Shown: one piece after another, positions 8,087 to 16,927 of the stretch
How positions within the stretch are numbered: the first letter of the stretch is position 1
Layout of the letters: each line of letters begins with the position of its first letter
From: Sva-07 sp963715285
GTDB taxonomy: Bacteria > Actinomycetota > Acidimicrobiia > Acidimicrobiales > Ilumatobacteraceae
NCBI GenBank assembly: GCA_963715285.1
Contig: CAVQRU010000044.1
Span: 1 to 64,000 of the forward strand
Direction of reading: 5' to 3'
DNA: 64,000 nt
Notes under the pieces: model-generated
What the model was told of the DNA's origin: nothing
The model's database searches: none
The model's input: only the letters and a program-made list of their open reading frames with translations
Translations under genes and position numbers: made by a program

Positions 8087-8905
8087 TCAAACGACTGCGG
8101 ACAGATCGGAGGCGCGATCGATCCATGGCCGCGCCGCCAAGATCTCCCGGGTGGTTTGATCGGCCGGGTAGAGCGTCTCGATCGACAGCTCCGACAATGT
8201 CACGTCCTGAGCGGTGCCGAAGGTGGTCACGGTCGACAGGAACGACAGCTCGACACCGTCGATCACGATCCGCAGGGGCAGCACGACGTCCGGGGCTGTG
8301 GGCATGGTGCGAGCAGCCGTCGGGGCGTAGGTCTCGCACTCGTCGATCAAGGCTCGGAGTTCGTCGTCCTGGGTGAGCACGAGCACGTGGCGCATGTGAC
8401 GCAGCAATTGGCCGGCGTACTCGTCGAAGTTCGTCACCCGTGACGCGAGCCCGTCGGGGTGCAGACTCAAGCGGGCCACGTTCAAACCCGACGTGAGCAG
8501 TGCTGGGTCGACACCGGCGGTGAACCAGAACGCGGCAGTGTTGGCGTCGACAACATTCCAGCGTGTGTCGATCACCGTCGTCGGATTCGGATCGTTGCCG
8601 TCGAGCACCAATCGGATCACGTCACGAGCCGCAGCCAACGCGTCGTCGTCGAGTGAGTACTCGCTGAACACCGGCGCGAACCCGCCAGCGAGCAGCATGT
8701 CGTTGACCGCACGTTTGGGCATCTCGAACTCGTCCGCCAGATACAGCAACAGCTCGCGACTCGGCTTGGCCCGGCCGGTCTCCACACACGACAGATGCCG
8801 CGTCGACACGCCCGTCCGGCTCGAAACGTCGAGCTGACTCAAACGGCGCACCGACCGCCACTGCCGCAACAGGGTTCCTGCATGAAGATCCGTCGGTCGG
8901 GGCAT
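8087..8905 (-). CDS. MmyB-like helix-turn-helix transcriptional regulator
   Basis: A 272-residue protein with an XRE-type HTH (residues ~9-65: LLRQWRSVRRLSQLDVSSRT and GVSTRHLSCVETGRAKPSRE) followed by a PAS-like MmyB ligand-binding domain. The signature pieces are VIDTRWNVVDANTAAFWF and the C-terminal ELSIETLYPADQTT. Such regulators are common in actinobacteria and often bind fatty-acid-like ligands. It ends 48 bp from the SnoaL-like start, so it may control that operon. It is divergent from the membrane protein at 8993. Confidence 0.88.
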   Translation of the reverse strand: MPRPTDLHAGTLLRQWRSVRRLSQLDVSSRTGVSTRHLSCVETGRAKPSRELLLYLADEFEMPKRAVNDMLLAGGFAPVFSEYSLDDDALAAARDVIRLVLDGNDPNPTTVIDTRWNVVDANTAAFWFTAGVDPALLTSGLNVARLSLHPDGLASRVTNFDEYAGQLLRHMRHVLVLTQDDELRALIDECETYAPTAARTMPTAPDVVLPLRIVIDGVELSFLSTVTTFGTAQDVTLSELSIETLYPADQTTREILAARPWIDRASDLSAVV

Positions 8906-8992
8906 GATGCCCAGCGTAGGAAGGACACAGCCTCAGAGCCATGACCCAACACGTCATGGAATCCGGACAGCGTCGGTCGTCACGATCGACTC

Positions 8993-9442
8993 ATGGAACT
9001 CTCCGCCAACACCGATCCGATCACGAAACTCCGCTTCGTCCTCACCGCCAACGCCACCACCTCAGGACTCGCAGGTCTGACCGCACTGGTCGCTGGCGAG
9101 CGTGTCGACAACTGGCTCGACACCGCGCATTCGGGCTGGGTCCGCATCATCGGTGCCGGCCTCGTCGCGTTCGCCCTCGCCGTCATCGCGCTCTCGCGCT
9201 CCAACGAGCAGAATCTCCGCCGATGGGTGCCGGCAGTCAGCATGGCCGACGGCGGCTGGGTCGCCGCGTCGATCGCGACCATCATCGCGGGCTGGTACTC
9301 GAGCAGCGGTGCCGCCATCATCGGAATCATCGCGGCCATCGTCGGAACGTTCGCCATCACTCAGATACGGCTCTTGCGAACCCCTTCGGCACCCGCCACA
9401 CCATCACCGAGGCTCACTGCTTCGCGAGAGCGCCGTCGATGA
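8993..9442 (+). CDS. Small four-helix membrane protein, unknown function
   Basis: 149 residues with about four hydrophobic segments (near residues 25-40, 48-67, 85-105 and 108-125, the last GAAIIGIIAAIVGTFAITQ) and an Arg-rich C-terminal tail. The layout resembles small integral membrane proteins found in many actinobacteria; no catalytic motif is seen. Its 87-bp divergent spacing from the MmyB-like regulator gene suggests regulation by it. Confidence 0.6.
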   Translation: MELSANTDPITKLRFVLTANATTSGLAGLTALVAGERVDNWLDTAHSGWVRIIGAGLVAFALAVIALSRSNEQNLRRWVPAVSMADGGWVAASIATIIAGWYSSSGAAIIGIIAAIVGTFAITQIRLLRTPSAPATPSPRLTASRERRR

Positions 9443-9458
9443 GCACCCATCGCGCCCG

Positions 9459-9549
9459 AGCGATAATCCCGGAGCAAGGAGCACGCCAACGCGCCGCACC
9501 GCCGGCGCACTGTGTCACCGTGCCGCTCGTTTTGGCCCGCACGTAATCC
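9459..9549 (-). repeat. Dispersed intergenic repeat (copy G, reverse orientation)
   Basis: Read on the minus strand it begins GATTACGTGCGGGCC and ends near GGGATTATCGCTCGGGC, matching the ends of the family. It lies in the 386-bp gap between the membrane protein and the enoyl-CoA hydratase, back to back with copy A (9589); the two inner ends (GTAATCCC / GGGATTAT) can pair as a hairpin. Confidence 0.5.
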
Positions 9550-9588
9550 CGGTCGCACCGACGGCTGACGAGCTCGGCTGGTGGGCGG

Positions 9589-9672
9589 GATTATGGGGTG
9601 CTCGAGTTGGGCCGCGATGCAGCGCGAGTTCATGCGGCACGAACTGCGTTACGGGGCGGCGATATCGAGCGC
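9589..9672 (+). repeat. Dispersed intergenic repeat (copy A)
   Basis: Begins GATTATGGGGTGCTCGAG, continues GTTGGGCCGCGATGCAGCGC and ends ACGGGGCGGCGATATCGAGC. Its outer parts GGTGCTCGA and TCGAGCGCC are near-perfect inverted repeats. The rest of the 9443-9828 gap holds nothing else recognised. Confidence 0.6.
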
Positions 9673-9828
9673 CTCCGTCCGGCACATAGGCCGTTGGCCT
9701 CTGATCCGTCGGCGGGTCTGCATTGCCGGCAAACGCTGGTTGCGCGCTTGGCGATCAGCAAGATGTCGCCGAAGTTCAACGGTTGACGAGTGCTCCGTCA
9801 TCACATCGTGCGACCGACACGACTCCTG

Positions 9829-10629
9829 CTACTCGCCGGTGAAGACGGGTCGCCGCTTCTCGAGGAACGCTTGCATCCCCTCGCGTTGATCTGCCGTGCC
9901 CGAGCAGGCGATGACTGCGGCGCGTTCAGCAGCCAAGGCATCGTCGAGGGATGCGTGCCCGGCGCCGACGACGCACCGAAGGACACCAGCGACGGCAACG
10001 GGTGGCATCGCGGCGAGTTCGAGTGCGAGCGCGCGTGCGGCGGACTTCAGGTCTTCCACCGGATGGACTTCGTGCGCGAGGCCGATCCGGTGGGCCTCGT
10101 GGCCATCGATCTTCTTGGCGCGCAGGATCATGTCGAGCGCGTGGTCCCGTCCGACGCAGCGCGTCAGACGTGCCGTGCCTCCCCAGGCCGGCACGGTTCC
10201 GAGGTCCAACTCCGGCAGACCGATCCGAGCGCCCTCGTCGGCGGCGAGACGGAAATGGCACGCGAGGGAAAGCTCCAGACCACCGCCGAGGCAATAGCCG
10301 AACAAGGTTGCGATCGATGGCTTGCCCATGGTCTCGATGGCGCGGAGCACCCGGAGCCGTTGGTCGAGGACCGCATGCGTCCCGCCGCGTTCGGCTGCCC
10401 CGGACATCAACTGCTTCAGGTCCATCCCGACCGAGAAGTGCTCATCACCCATGGCGGTGAACACGAGCGCCCGGACCGAGGGATCGCTCGCCGCGTCGAC
10501 GACGGCCTGCTCGACGGCGTCCATGTACTCGAACGTCATCCGGTTGCGGGGTGGATCGTTGTTGGTCAACGTCAAGACGCCACGCTCGAATTCGATCGCC
10601 AACGCATCAGAACTACTGCGCACGGTCAT
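9829..10629 (-). CDS. Enoyl-CoA hydratase/isomerase family protein
   Basis: A 266-residue crotonase. The oxyanion-hole regions are GDEHFSVGMDLKQL (residues ~75) and TLFGYCLGGGLELSLACHF (~108-126), followed by the LPELDLGTVPAWGGTARL active-site loop, where glutamates act in hydratases. The C-terminus (MQAFLEKRRPVFTGE) is the usual crotonase end. It starts 38 bp after the gntR gene on the same strand, so the two probably form an operon divergent from the FAH-VOC-SDR-monooxygenase genes. A role in acyl-CoA breakdown of a ring-cleavage product is inferred. Confidence 0.88.
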   Translation of the reverse strand: MTVRSSSDALAIEFERGVLTLTNNDPPRNRMTFEYMDAVEQAVVDAASDPSVRALVFTAMGDEHFSVGMDLKQLMSGAAERGGTHAVLDQRLRVLRAIETMGKPSIATLFGYCLGGGLELSLACHFRLAADEGARIGLPELDLGTVPAWGGTARLTRCVGRDHALDMILRAKKIDGHEAHRIGLAHEVHPVEDLKSAARALALELAAMPPVAVAGVLRCVVGAGHASLDDALAAERAAVIACSGTADQREGMQAFLEKRRPVFTGE

Positions 10630-10666
10630 GGCTCATCCTTTCGTCACGACCAGCCCACCTGGCTGG

Positions 10667-11404
10667 TCAGCTGATCGTCGTCTCGAGTGCAGCGATGTCG
10701 TCGGGTGCGTTCTCTGCGGTGGCGTTCGCCGCAGTGGCGTTCACGCTCCCGGTGCCGCCGACGACGAGGTGGAGCGCCGTGATCGTTCCCGACAGATGAC
10801 GGCGGAGTTCGGCGGCCGCTTCGACGGCATCGCCGGCAATCGCAAGGTCCTTCAGTGTTCGGTGGGCCTCGGCGGTGTCGTAGTCGTCCGGCCTCGACGG
10901 GAGGCCGACGGTGATCATCAGCCCGGCGCGGTCGGCGAGTGTGGTCGCCATTCGGAGCAGCCACCCCGAATCGCAGGTGGAGAGCAGTGCTCGGTGGAAC
11001 GCAGCATGATCGCTGGGTGAAGCGACTCGGGTGAGGGTCAGCGCCTGCCACGCCGACTCGACCCGGTGCCGGTAGGCGTCGTCGGCGTTGCTGACGGCGC
11101 GTTCGAGAGCGACCGGTTCGAGCATGAGGCGCAGCTCGTAGATCTCGTTGGCCTCGCGCAGGTCGACCTGGGAGACCCGGGCCTTGCCGTGGGAGTGCAG
11201 CTCCACCAGTCCGTCGGCGGACAGGTTGCGCAGCGCTTCGCGCAGTGGTGTGGCCGAGAGACCCATCTGCTCGGCGAGGGTGGAGATCACGAGGGCGTCA
11301 CCGGGGCCGAACTCGCCTCGCAGGATCGCCTGGCGAAGGCGCTGCTCGGCCCATTCGGTTCGGGTCGGCGGCTGATCGCTGCCGAGCGTCGAAGCGTGGA
11401 GCAT
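10667..11404 (-). CDS. GntR family (FadR/FCD type) transcriptional regulator
   Basis: A 245-residue regulator. The N-terminal winged HTH (residues ~18-75) carries the GntR signature: WAEQRLRQAILRGEFGPGD, LAEQMGLSATPLREALRNL and LVELHSHGKARVSQ. The C-terminal FCD effector domain (LREANEIYELRLMLEPVALE onward, with metal-ligand-type His in HAAFHRALLS and HRTLKDLAIAGD) usually binds carboxylate metabolites. The start at 11404 matches the ATG just before the domain. It most likely binds the 20-bp palindrome at 11443 and controls both divergent operons. Confidence 0.9.
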   Translation of the reverse strand: MLHASTLGSDQPPTRTEWAEQRLRQAILRGEFGPGDALVISTLAEQMGLSATPLREALRNLSADGLVELHSHGKARVSQVDLREANEIYELRLMLEPVALERAVSNADDAYRHRVESAWQALTLTRVASPSDHAAFHRALLSTCDSGWLLRMATTLADRAGLMITVGLPSRPDDYDTAEAHRTLKDLAIAGDAVEAAAELRRHLSGTITALHLVVGGTGSVNATAANATAENAPDDIAALETTIS

Positions 11405-11442
11405 GGATCGAGTCTGCCACATCTCCCCGTTTGACATCCACT

Positions 11443-11462
11443 ATCGATCATATATGATCGAT
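11443..11462. promoter_or_regulatory. 20-bp perfect palindrome, probable GntR operator
   Basis: ATCGATCATATATGATCGAT is a perfect inverted repeat in an otherwise GC-rich, 101-bp gap between gntR and the FAH gene. Its length, symmetry and position are as expected for an FCD-type GntR operator overlapping both promoters. Confidence 0.75.
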
Positions 11463-11505
11463 CATCGTTCGGAGACGACGGGCTCCGACGAAGGAGAGGT
11501 AACGC

Positions 11506-12372
11506 ATGGGATTCCGTCTCGCGAACATCGGCGGGCGCGCAGCACTGGTCGACGGTGACCACTACTTCGACCTGTCCGAGATCAGCGGAGGTGAGCTCGG
11601 CACCGACCCCATGACGGCCATCACGAGGCCGCATCGGCTTTCCGAACTTTCCGCCACGCTGAGCGCACGTGAACCGACTGGTCGCTTGTCGGACGCCTCG
11701 GTCGGGCCGCCGATTCCACGGCCCCAGAAGTCGTTCGCCGTCGGATTCAACTTCCAGGCGCATGCCGACGAGGGCGGGGTGGAGGCGCCGACCGTGCCGC
11801 TGGTGTTCACAAAGTTCCCGTCCTGCCTCGTCGGCCCCACCACCGACGTCGAGCTGCGCAGCGACTTCTGCGACTACGAGGGCGAGCTGGTGGTCGTGAT
11901 CGGTGGCGGCGGCAAGGACATCGACCGCGCCGACGCTTGGGATCACGTGGTTGGCGTCACCGTCGGCCAGGACATCTCCGATCGGGTCGCCCAGTTCGAG
12001 GCCAAGCCGCCGCACTTCGATCTCGGCAAGTCCTTCGACACCTTCGGTCCGATGGGGCCCGTGCTGGTGTCCGTCGACGAGTTGGCCGACCGCGACAACC
12101 TGCGCATCGTCTGCTCGGTCAACGCCGAAGTCCGCCAGAGCGCGACGACCGCCGAGATGATCTTCGATGTCCCGACGCTGATCAGCTATCTGTCACGGAT
12201 CACCACGCTGGTGCCGGGCGACATCATCTTCACCGGAACACCGGACGGGATCGGCGCCACTCAGGGCAAGTTCCTCGCCGACGGCGACGTGATCACCACG
12301 ACGATCGACGGCATCGGCACGATGACCAACCGCTGCGTCCGCGTGAGCGACTACCAAGGAGATGATCGCTGA
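11506..12372 (+). CDS. Fumarylacetoacetate hydrolase (FAH) family protein
   Basis: A 288-residue FAH-fold enzyme. Visible family parts are GFNFQAHADEGGVE, VFTKFPSCLVGPTTDVELR, the metal-binding DYEGELVVVIGGGG, DAWDHVVGVTVGQDISDR and the terminal GDIIFTGTPDGIGATQG. Relatives hydrolyse or decarboxylate acylpyruvates and 2-hydroxymuconate-type products in aromatic catabolism. A strong GAAGGAGAGG site precedes the ATG. It is the first gene of an operon (FAH-VOC-SDR-FAD monooxygenase), overlapping the VOC start by one base (TGATG). Confidence 0.9.
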   Translation: MGFRLANIGGRAALVDGDHYFDLSEISGGELGTDPMTAITRPHRLSELSATLSAREPTGRLSDASVGPPIPRPQKSFAVGFNFQAHADEGGVEAPTVPLVFTKFPSCLVGPTTDVELRSDFCDYEGELVVVIGGGGKDIDRADAWDHVVGVTVGQDISDRVAQFEAKPPHFDLGKSFDTFGPMGPVLVSVDELADRDNLRIVCSVNAEVRQSATTAEMIFDVPTLISYLSRITTLVPGDIIFTGTPDGIGATQGKFLADGDVITTTIDGIGTMTNRCVRVSDYQGDDR

Positions 12373-13324
12373 TGGCGCTCAACGGATTGCTCGACATCGA
12401 GCTCAGTGTCCCCAACCCCGACGAACTGACCGAGTTCTGGGAGAGACGAGGCATGCTGCGGACCGCCGACGGCGTGCTCGGCACCGCTGATCGGCCAGTC
12501 CAGCTGCGAGCCACCGACGGCACGTACCGCCACCTGTCCGAGCTGCACATGAGCTGCGCGACCGAACAGGACCTGGCCGACATCGCCGGTCGGATCGGAG
12601 AGATGGGTGTCGACTCGCAGATCGTCGACACTCGGCTCACCTGCGTCGACCCGGTCTTCGGGCACCGGGTGATCATCGACGTGACGGCACCGCACCCGCT
12701 CACGCCGTCGCAGGCCCGCGCCTGGAACCACGCCGGCACGCAGGAGCGACTGAACGCCCGCGCCGACGCCGTCGCCGAGGCGCACCCGCGCGCCCGCGCC
12801 GGCTGGGCCACGTCGTGCTCGGCACACCGCACTTCGAGAAAGCGACAGCGTTCTTCTTCGACGGGCTCGGCTTCAAGGTGTCGGACCAGATCCTCAACGG
12901 CGTCGCCACCTTCGGGCGCATCGAATCAGACCATCACAACCTGCTCATCCAGCCAGCACCGACGTCATACATCAACCACTACACGCTCGAGATGGACGAC
13001 ATCGACGCGATCGGCAAGGCCGGGCAGTCGGTGCTGGCCGAACGGGCCGACGCGAACGTGGTCGGTGTCGGCCGCCACTTCCTCGGCTCGAACGTGTTCT
13101 GGTACCTCACCGACCCGTCCGGCACGATGTTCGAGTTCTTCTCCGACATCGACCAGATCGTCGACGACGAGGCCTGGGAACGCGACCACTGCAAGCGCGA
13201 CTGGATGGGCTCCGACGGCCCCGCCCCAGTGTCGGTGTGGGGACCGCAGGAGCCCGAGACGTTCCTCAACCCGGCCGACCTGGCAGTCATCGGCGCTGCC
13301 CGCGAAGAGCTGGGCTTGGACTGA
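12372..13324 (+). CDS. Two-domain VOC protein, extradiol-dioxygenase-like, with an apparent frameshift
   Basis: The N-terminal half (MALNGLLDIELSVPNPDELT to SQARAWNHAGTQERLN) and the C-terminal half (LGHVVLGTPHFEKATAFFF to NPADLAVIGAAREELGLD) are two VOC modules of one ~316-residue protein, but lie in different frames joined near 12783-12807. The second module has the type I extradiol metal ligands: His in GHVVL, His in INHYTLEM and Glu in MFEFFSD. It probably cleaves a catechol-like ring, fitting the FAD monooxygenase and FAH hydrolase in the operon. A one-base deletion in CGCGCGCCCGCGCCGG explains the break; whether it is real or a sequence error is unknown. Confidence 0.75.
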
Positions 13325-13329
13325 CCCCG

Positions 13330-14109
13330 ATGAATCTCGGCATCAACGGCCGCTCGGCCATCCTCATGGCATCCAGCCGCGGCCTCGGGCGCGCATGCGC
13401 CGAGAGCCTCGCCCACGAGGGCGTGCACCTGGTGATCAACGGCCGCACACAAGCCGACGTGGAGCGCACTTGCGACGAACTCCACGGGACTCACGGCGTC
13501 AACGCCACACCGATCGTCGGCGACGCAACCACGACCGAGGTCCACGACAAGCTGCTGGCCGCGTGCCCGGAACCGGACATCGTGCTGCTCAACGGCGAAG
13601 GCCCACCGCCCAGCTCGTTCGGCGACATCGACGCCGGCATGTGGGCCGACACGCTGCAACGAACAATGGTGTCGCCGCTGCTGTTCGTCCAGCGGGTCAT
13701 CGACGGCATGCAGCAACGCCGCTTCGGCCGCATCGTGGCCATCTCGTCGGCGATGGTGAAGTCGCCGAATCCGTTGATGAGCATGTCGCACGGCCCGCGA
13801 CTCGGTCTGACCGGCGTACTCAAGGGCCTCTCGAAGTCGGCCGTGGCCCACAACGTCACAATCAACACGCTGCTGCCCGAGCGGTTCGACACCGGCCGCC
13901 AGCAACAGATGGCGGAACTGGTGATGCAGTACCGCGGCGTCACCTACGACGAGGCCCGCGCCGAACAGGTGGCGTCGATCAACGCAGGCCGGCTCGGACG
14001 CCCAGAAGAGTTCGGCGACACGTTCGCGTTCGTGTGCTCCGCACAGGCCGGGTTCATGAGTGGCCAGAGCATCCAACTCGACGGCGGCAGCTACGACGGA
14101 CTCTTCTGA
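13330..14109 (+). CDS. Atypical short-chain dehydrogenase/reductase (SDR)
   Basis: A 259-residue Rossmann-fold SDR. The nucleotide site reads AILMASSRGLGRACAESLA (residues ~10-28) and NGR near residue 37 suggests NADP(H). The catalytic stretch is ISSAMVKSPNPLMSMSHGPR followed by LGLTGVLKGLSK: where classical SDRs have Tyr-x3-Lys this protein has Ser/His and Arg, so it belongs to the divergent subfamily lacking the canonical pair. The C-terminus (FMSGQSIQLDGGSYDGLF) is typical. It starts 5 bp after the VOC gene, and its stop overlaps the next ATG (TGATG). Confidence 0.85.
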   Translation: MNLGINGRSAILMASSRGLGRACAESLAHEGVHLVINGRTQADVERTCDELHGTHGVNATPIVGDATTTEVHDKLLAACPEPDIVLLNGEGPPPSSFGDIDAGMWADTLQRTMVSPLLFVQRVIDGMQQRRFGRIVAISSAMVKSPNPLMSMSHGPRLGLTGVLKGLSKSAVAHNVTINTLLPERFDTGRQQQMAELVMQYRGVTYDEARAEQVASINAGRLGRPEEFGDTFAFVCSAQAGFMSGQSIQLDGGSYDGLF

Positions 14110-15737
14110 TGAGCACCACGGCCGCGTCCACATCCGTCGACGTCGTCATCGTCGGTGCCGGCCCCACCGGTCTGACCGCTGCGCATCTGTGCCGCCGGCT
14201 CGGGTTGTCGGCCATCGTGCTCGAACAACGCGACGGTCCCCAACGAAGCCCTGCGGCCCACGCCATCAACGCCCGCACGTTCGAGATCTGGCGCCAGGCG
14301 GGCGTGGAGATGGATCGAGTGCTCGCAGCCGCGCTCTCCTCCGAGGAGGCAGGCCTAGTCCACTGGGTGACGAAGTTCGGTGGCGAGGTCGTCGGCACGT
14401 TGCCCTATGAACGCCAGGGCGACGAGATGCTCGCCGTCACGCCGACCCCGCTGCGCAACCTCAGCCAGCACCGCCTTGAGCCGCTGCTGCTGTCACCCGA
14501 ACTCGACGTGCGCTACGGCCACCGTTGGATCGACGCGACGGAGACGGACGACCACGTCAAGGTGGCAGCGACCGGCCCCGACGGGCCGGTCCACGTCACG
14601 GCCAAGTACCTGCTGGGCGCGGACGGCGCCGCCAGCGCAGTCCGTCGTTCGCTGGGCATCGAACTGATCGGGCCGCGCTCGCTGCAGTCGTTCGTGATGG
14701 TCCACATGGCCGCCGACTTCCGTCCGCTCATGGGCGGCCAGCCTGGTGTCCTCTACTTCGTCCTCGACCCCGCCAGCGGCGGCACGTTCGTCTCCCACGG
14801 CTGCGAGCGCGAGTGGGTGTACATGCATCCGTGGGACCCCGACACCCAACCAGCCGAAACCCTCACCACCGACCACGGCGAGGCACTCGTCCGCGCCGCG
14901 ATGACCGACCCCGATGTTCCCTTCGAGATCCTCACCATCGGCACCTGGCACATGAGCGCCCAGATCGCCGATCGCTACCGCAGCGGCCGCACGTTCCTCG
15001 TCGGCGACGCCGCCCACCGCTTCCCACCAACCGGCGGACTCGGGTTGAACACCGGCGTGGCCGACGTGCAAAACTTGGTCTGGAAGCTCGCCGCCGTCGA
15101 GGACGGCCGGCTGGACCCATCCGTGCTGGACACCTACGAGGCAGAGCGCAAGCCGGTTGCACAGTTCAACTGCGACCAGTCGATGCACAACGCATTCAAG
15201 ATGATCGAGATCCCGATGGCGCTCGGTGCCACCGAAGACATCGAGGAGTCGATCGCGGCGATGCACGCCACGCTCGCCGACCCGGCGGGCCGCAAAGCGG
15301 TGCAGGCAGCGATCGCGAACCAGGCGATCCATTTCGACCTGCTCGGCCTCCAACTCGGCCACACGTACTCCGGCCCACTGGTACTCGATGACGGCACCGA
15401 CGCGTCGACGCTCGAGGAGCCAGCACGCGACTACGTGCCATCCACCCGCCCCGGCGGACGCCTCCCGCACACATGGCTACCCGACGGCCACTCAACCCTC
15501 GATCTCGTCGACGTCGCTAAGCCGACACTCCTCGTGCGCGACGGTTCACCTCCCGGAGCAATCGGCCAAACGTGCGTGATCGTCTCGTGCCCTGCCGAAG
15601 TGTGGGACAACACGTTCGGTCTCGACGACGACCAATGCCTGATCGTGCGACCCGACCAGCACGTCGCCTTTCGCGGTGCCACCAGCGATGCAGGCGCAGC
15701 CCTGACGCAGCTGCTCGGCACAAATTCCACGCGATGA
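14109..15737 (+). CDS. FAD-dependent aromatic-ring hydroxylase (phenol/MhpA-type monooxygenase)
   Basis: A 542-residue class A flavoprotein monooxygenase. The FAD site VVIVGAGPTGLTAAHLCRRL is at residues ~12-31, the DG motif LGADGAASAVRRSLGIE near 170, and the second FAD motif TFLVGDAAHRFPPTGGLGLN near 300. A thioredoxin-like C-terminal domain follows (PTLLVRDGSPPGAIGQTCVI). Relatives hydroxylate phenols to catechols with NAD(P)H. It is the last gene of the catabolic operon and would supply the catechol for the extradiol-type VOC enzyme. The ATG at 14109 overlaps the SDR stop; the frame is open further upstream, but that part belongs to the VOC gene. Confidence 0.9.
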   Translation: MSTTAASTSVDVVIVGAGPTGLTAAHLCRRLGLSAIVLEQRDGPQRSPAAHAINARTFEIWRQAGVEMDRVLAAALSSEEAGLVHWVTKFGGEVVGTLPYERQGDEMLAVTPTPLRNLSQHRLEPLLLSPELDVRYGHRWIDATETDDHVKVAATGPDGPVHVTAKYLLGADGAASAVRRSLGIELIGPRSLQSFVMVHMAADFRPLMGGQPGVLYFVLDPASGGTFVSHGCEREWVYMHPWDPDTQPAETLTTDHGEALVRAAMTDPDVPFEILTIGTWHMSAQIADRYRSGRTFLVGDAAHRFPPTGGLGLNTGVADVQNLVWKLAAVEDGRLDPSVLDTYEAERKPVAQFNCDQSMHNAFKMIEIPMALGATEDIEESIAAMHATLADPAGRKAVQAAIANQAIHFDLLGLQLGHTYSGPLVLDDGTDASTLEEPARDYVPSTRPGGRLPHTWLPDGHSTLDLVDVAKPTLLVRDGSPPGAIGQTCVIVSCPAEVWDNTFGLDDDQCLIVRPDQHVAFRGATSDAGAALTQLLGTNSTR

Positions 15738-15804
15738 CAACCCGCAAGCGAGCCCCAAGGTCGCACAACGCCGCGCGGGCTGGGGCGGGCGGAATGCGCG
15801 ACGT

Positions 15805-15888
15805 GATTCTGTGACGCCGCAGTGGGGCCGTACCCGAGTGGCTCGCCGGCCTTCGTTTCCGTGATTCTGCGGGTCGTTATGTAGTGGG
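15805..15888 (+). repeat. Dispersed intergenic repeat (copy I)
   Basis: Begins GATTCTGTGACGCCGCAG with GGGGCCG in the core and ends GTGATTCTGCGGGTCGTTAT, matching the family at both ends. It overlaps the 3' end of the minus-strand DUF3626 gene. Confidence 0.5.
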
Positions 15889-16927
15889 TGCAGCGTCGGA
15901 GCCGAAGGCGAGCAGTGTGTGCCAGAGGTACTTGAGTTGTTGGGCCTCGGACTCGGGCGGGTCGCCGGAGGTCTGCATCTCGGCCAGGTGAATGGCTCGT
16001 GCGGCCACGCCGATGGAGCCGGCATCGATGACCCCGTCGGCGCGTGGCCGCTCGAGCTCCGACGTCGGGCATCGTCGGCCCTCGGAAGTCGGTCGGTATT
16101 CGATCGACGGCGAGTTTCGATCCGGCGTGCCATTCGACCTCGATGTCGTAGCGCTCGGACAGGTGGGTCACGGCCTGGTCGACGTCGGTGTGCTGGAACG
16201 AGGGGTCCAGCACGATGGAGTCGACATCGGTTCGCAGATCGATGCCGCCGTGGACTTGCAGCTCGACGTAGTGGTCCAGGTCCCGGCGTGGCTTGCCGTT
16301 CGCTGATGGATCGTCGAGCAGGTCGAGCAGTCCGCGTTGTTCGACCGGCACCCCGAGGAGTGCGCCGTGGTCGACCTGTTCGGCGAGGGCGGCGAGCACG
16401 CACCAGGGAGTGTCGAAGGTGCCGATGTCGCTGGGGCCGGCGTGGCTGTCGCCGACACAGATCGTCGCGCGCTCACGCACATGGTCAGCGAGCACGAGGA
16501 AGCATGAACCGAATCGGGGTGATCCGCCGTGCGGGTCACCGAGCAGATCCCATGCGCCGTAGACCGGGAACTCGACGATGGTGGGGTCTGCGTTGTCGTA
16601 GGCGTGGGCGAACAGTTCGTGTTCCCACCGTTGCCGGTCGCCGCCGGGGAAGGCCGAGCGTCCACCGTTGGAGATACCCGTCACCCATTGGCTGACGTAC
16701 CGGCCAGTCCGTGCCATGCCCTCGGCAACGGTGACGCCTGATCGAGCGACTCGATCGGGATGGAAGTTGACGGTCAAACGCCCGACCCGCGACAGCTCCA
16801 CATCCACGATGCTCAGGTCCGGCGTGATCGCCCCGGACGTGCTTCGCTGCCACCTCGCAAACGCCTCCTCACGACGAGCGCCCGCCGCGACTCGCACAGC
16901 TTCAAGAGCTCGATCGCTCCAGGACAT
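15877..16927 (-). CDS. DUF3626-like protein with an apparent frameshift near the C-terminus
   Basis: The main part (MSWSDRALEAVRVAAGARRE to TDFRGPTMPDVGARAA) carries motifs that I associate with DUF3626: LTVNFHPDRVARSG, YVSQWVTGISNGGRSAFPGG, SPRFGSCFLVL and the C-terminal HHYVELQVHGGI-like block (DHYVELQVHGGIDLRTDVDS). The function is unknown. After about 16045 the sensible reading moves one frame (RADGVIDAGSIGVAARAIHL then AEMQTSGDPPESEAQQLKYL) and ends APTT at a TAA at 15877-15879. So a one-base indel interrupts an otherwise complete ~350-residue protein. It is convergent with the FAD monooxygenase. Confidence 0.65.

Noticed and set aside
12372..15737. One very long 1121-residue plus-strand frame
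   Set aside because: It starts as the VOC gene and ends as the FAD monooxygenase; the middle part is antisense-like and shadows the true VOC second half and the SDR. The frames coincide only because of the one-base shift in the VOC gene.
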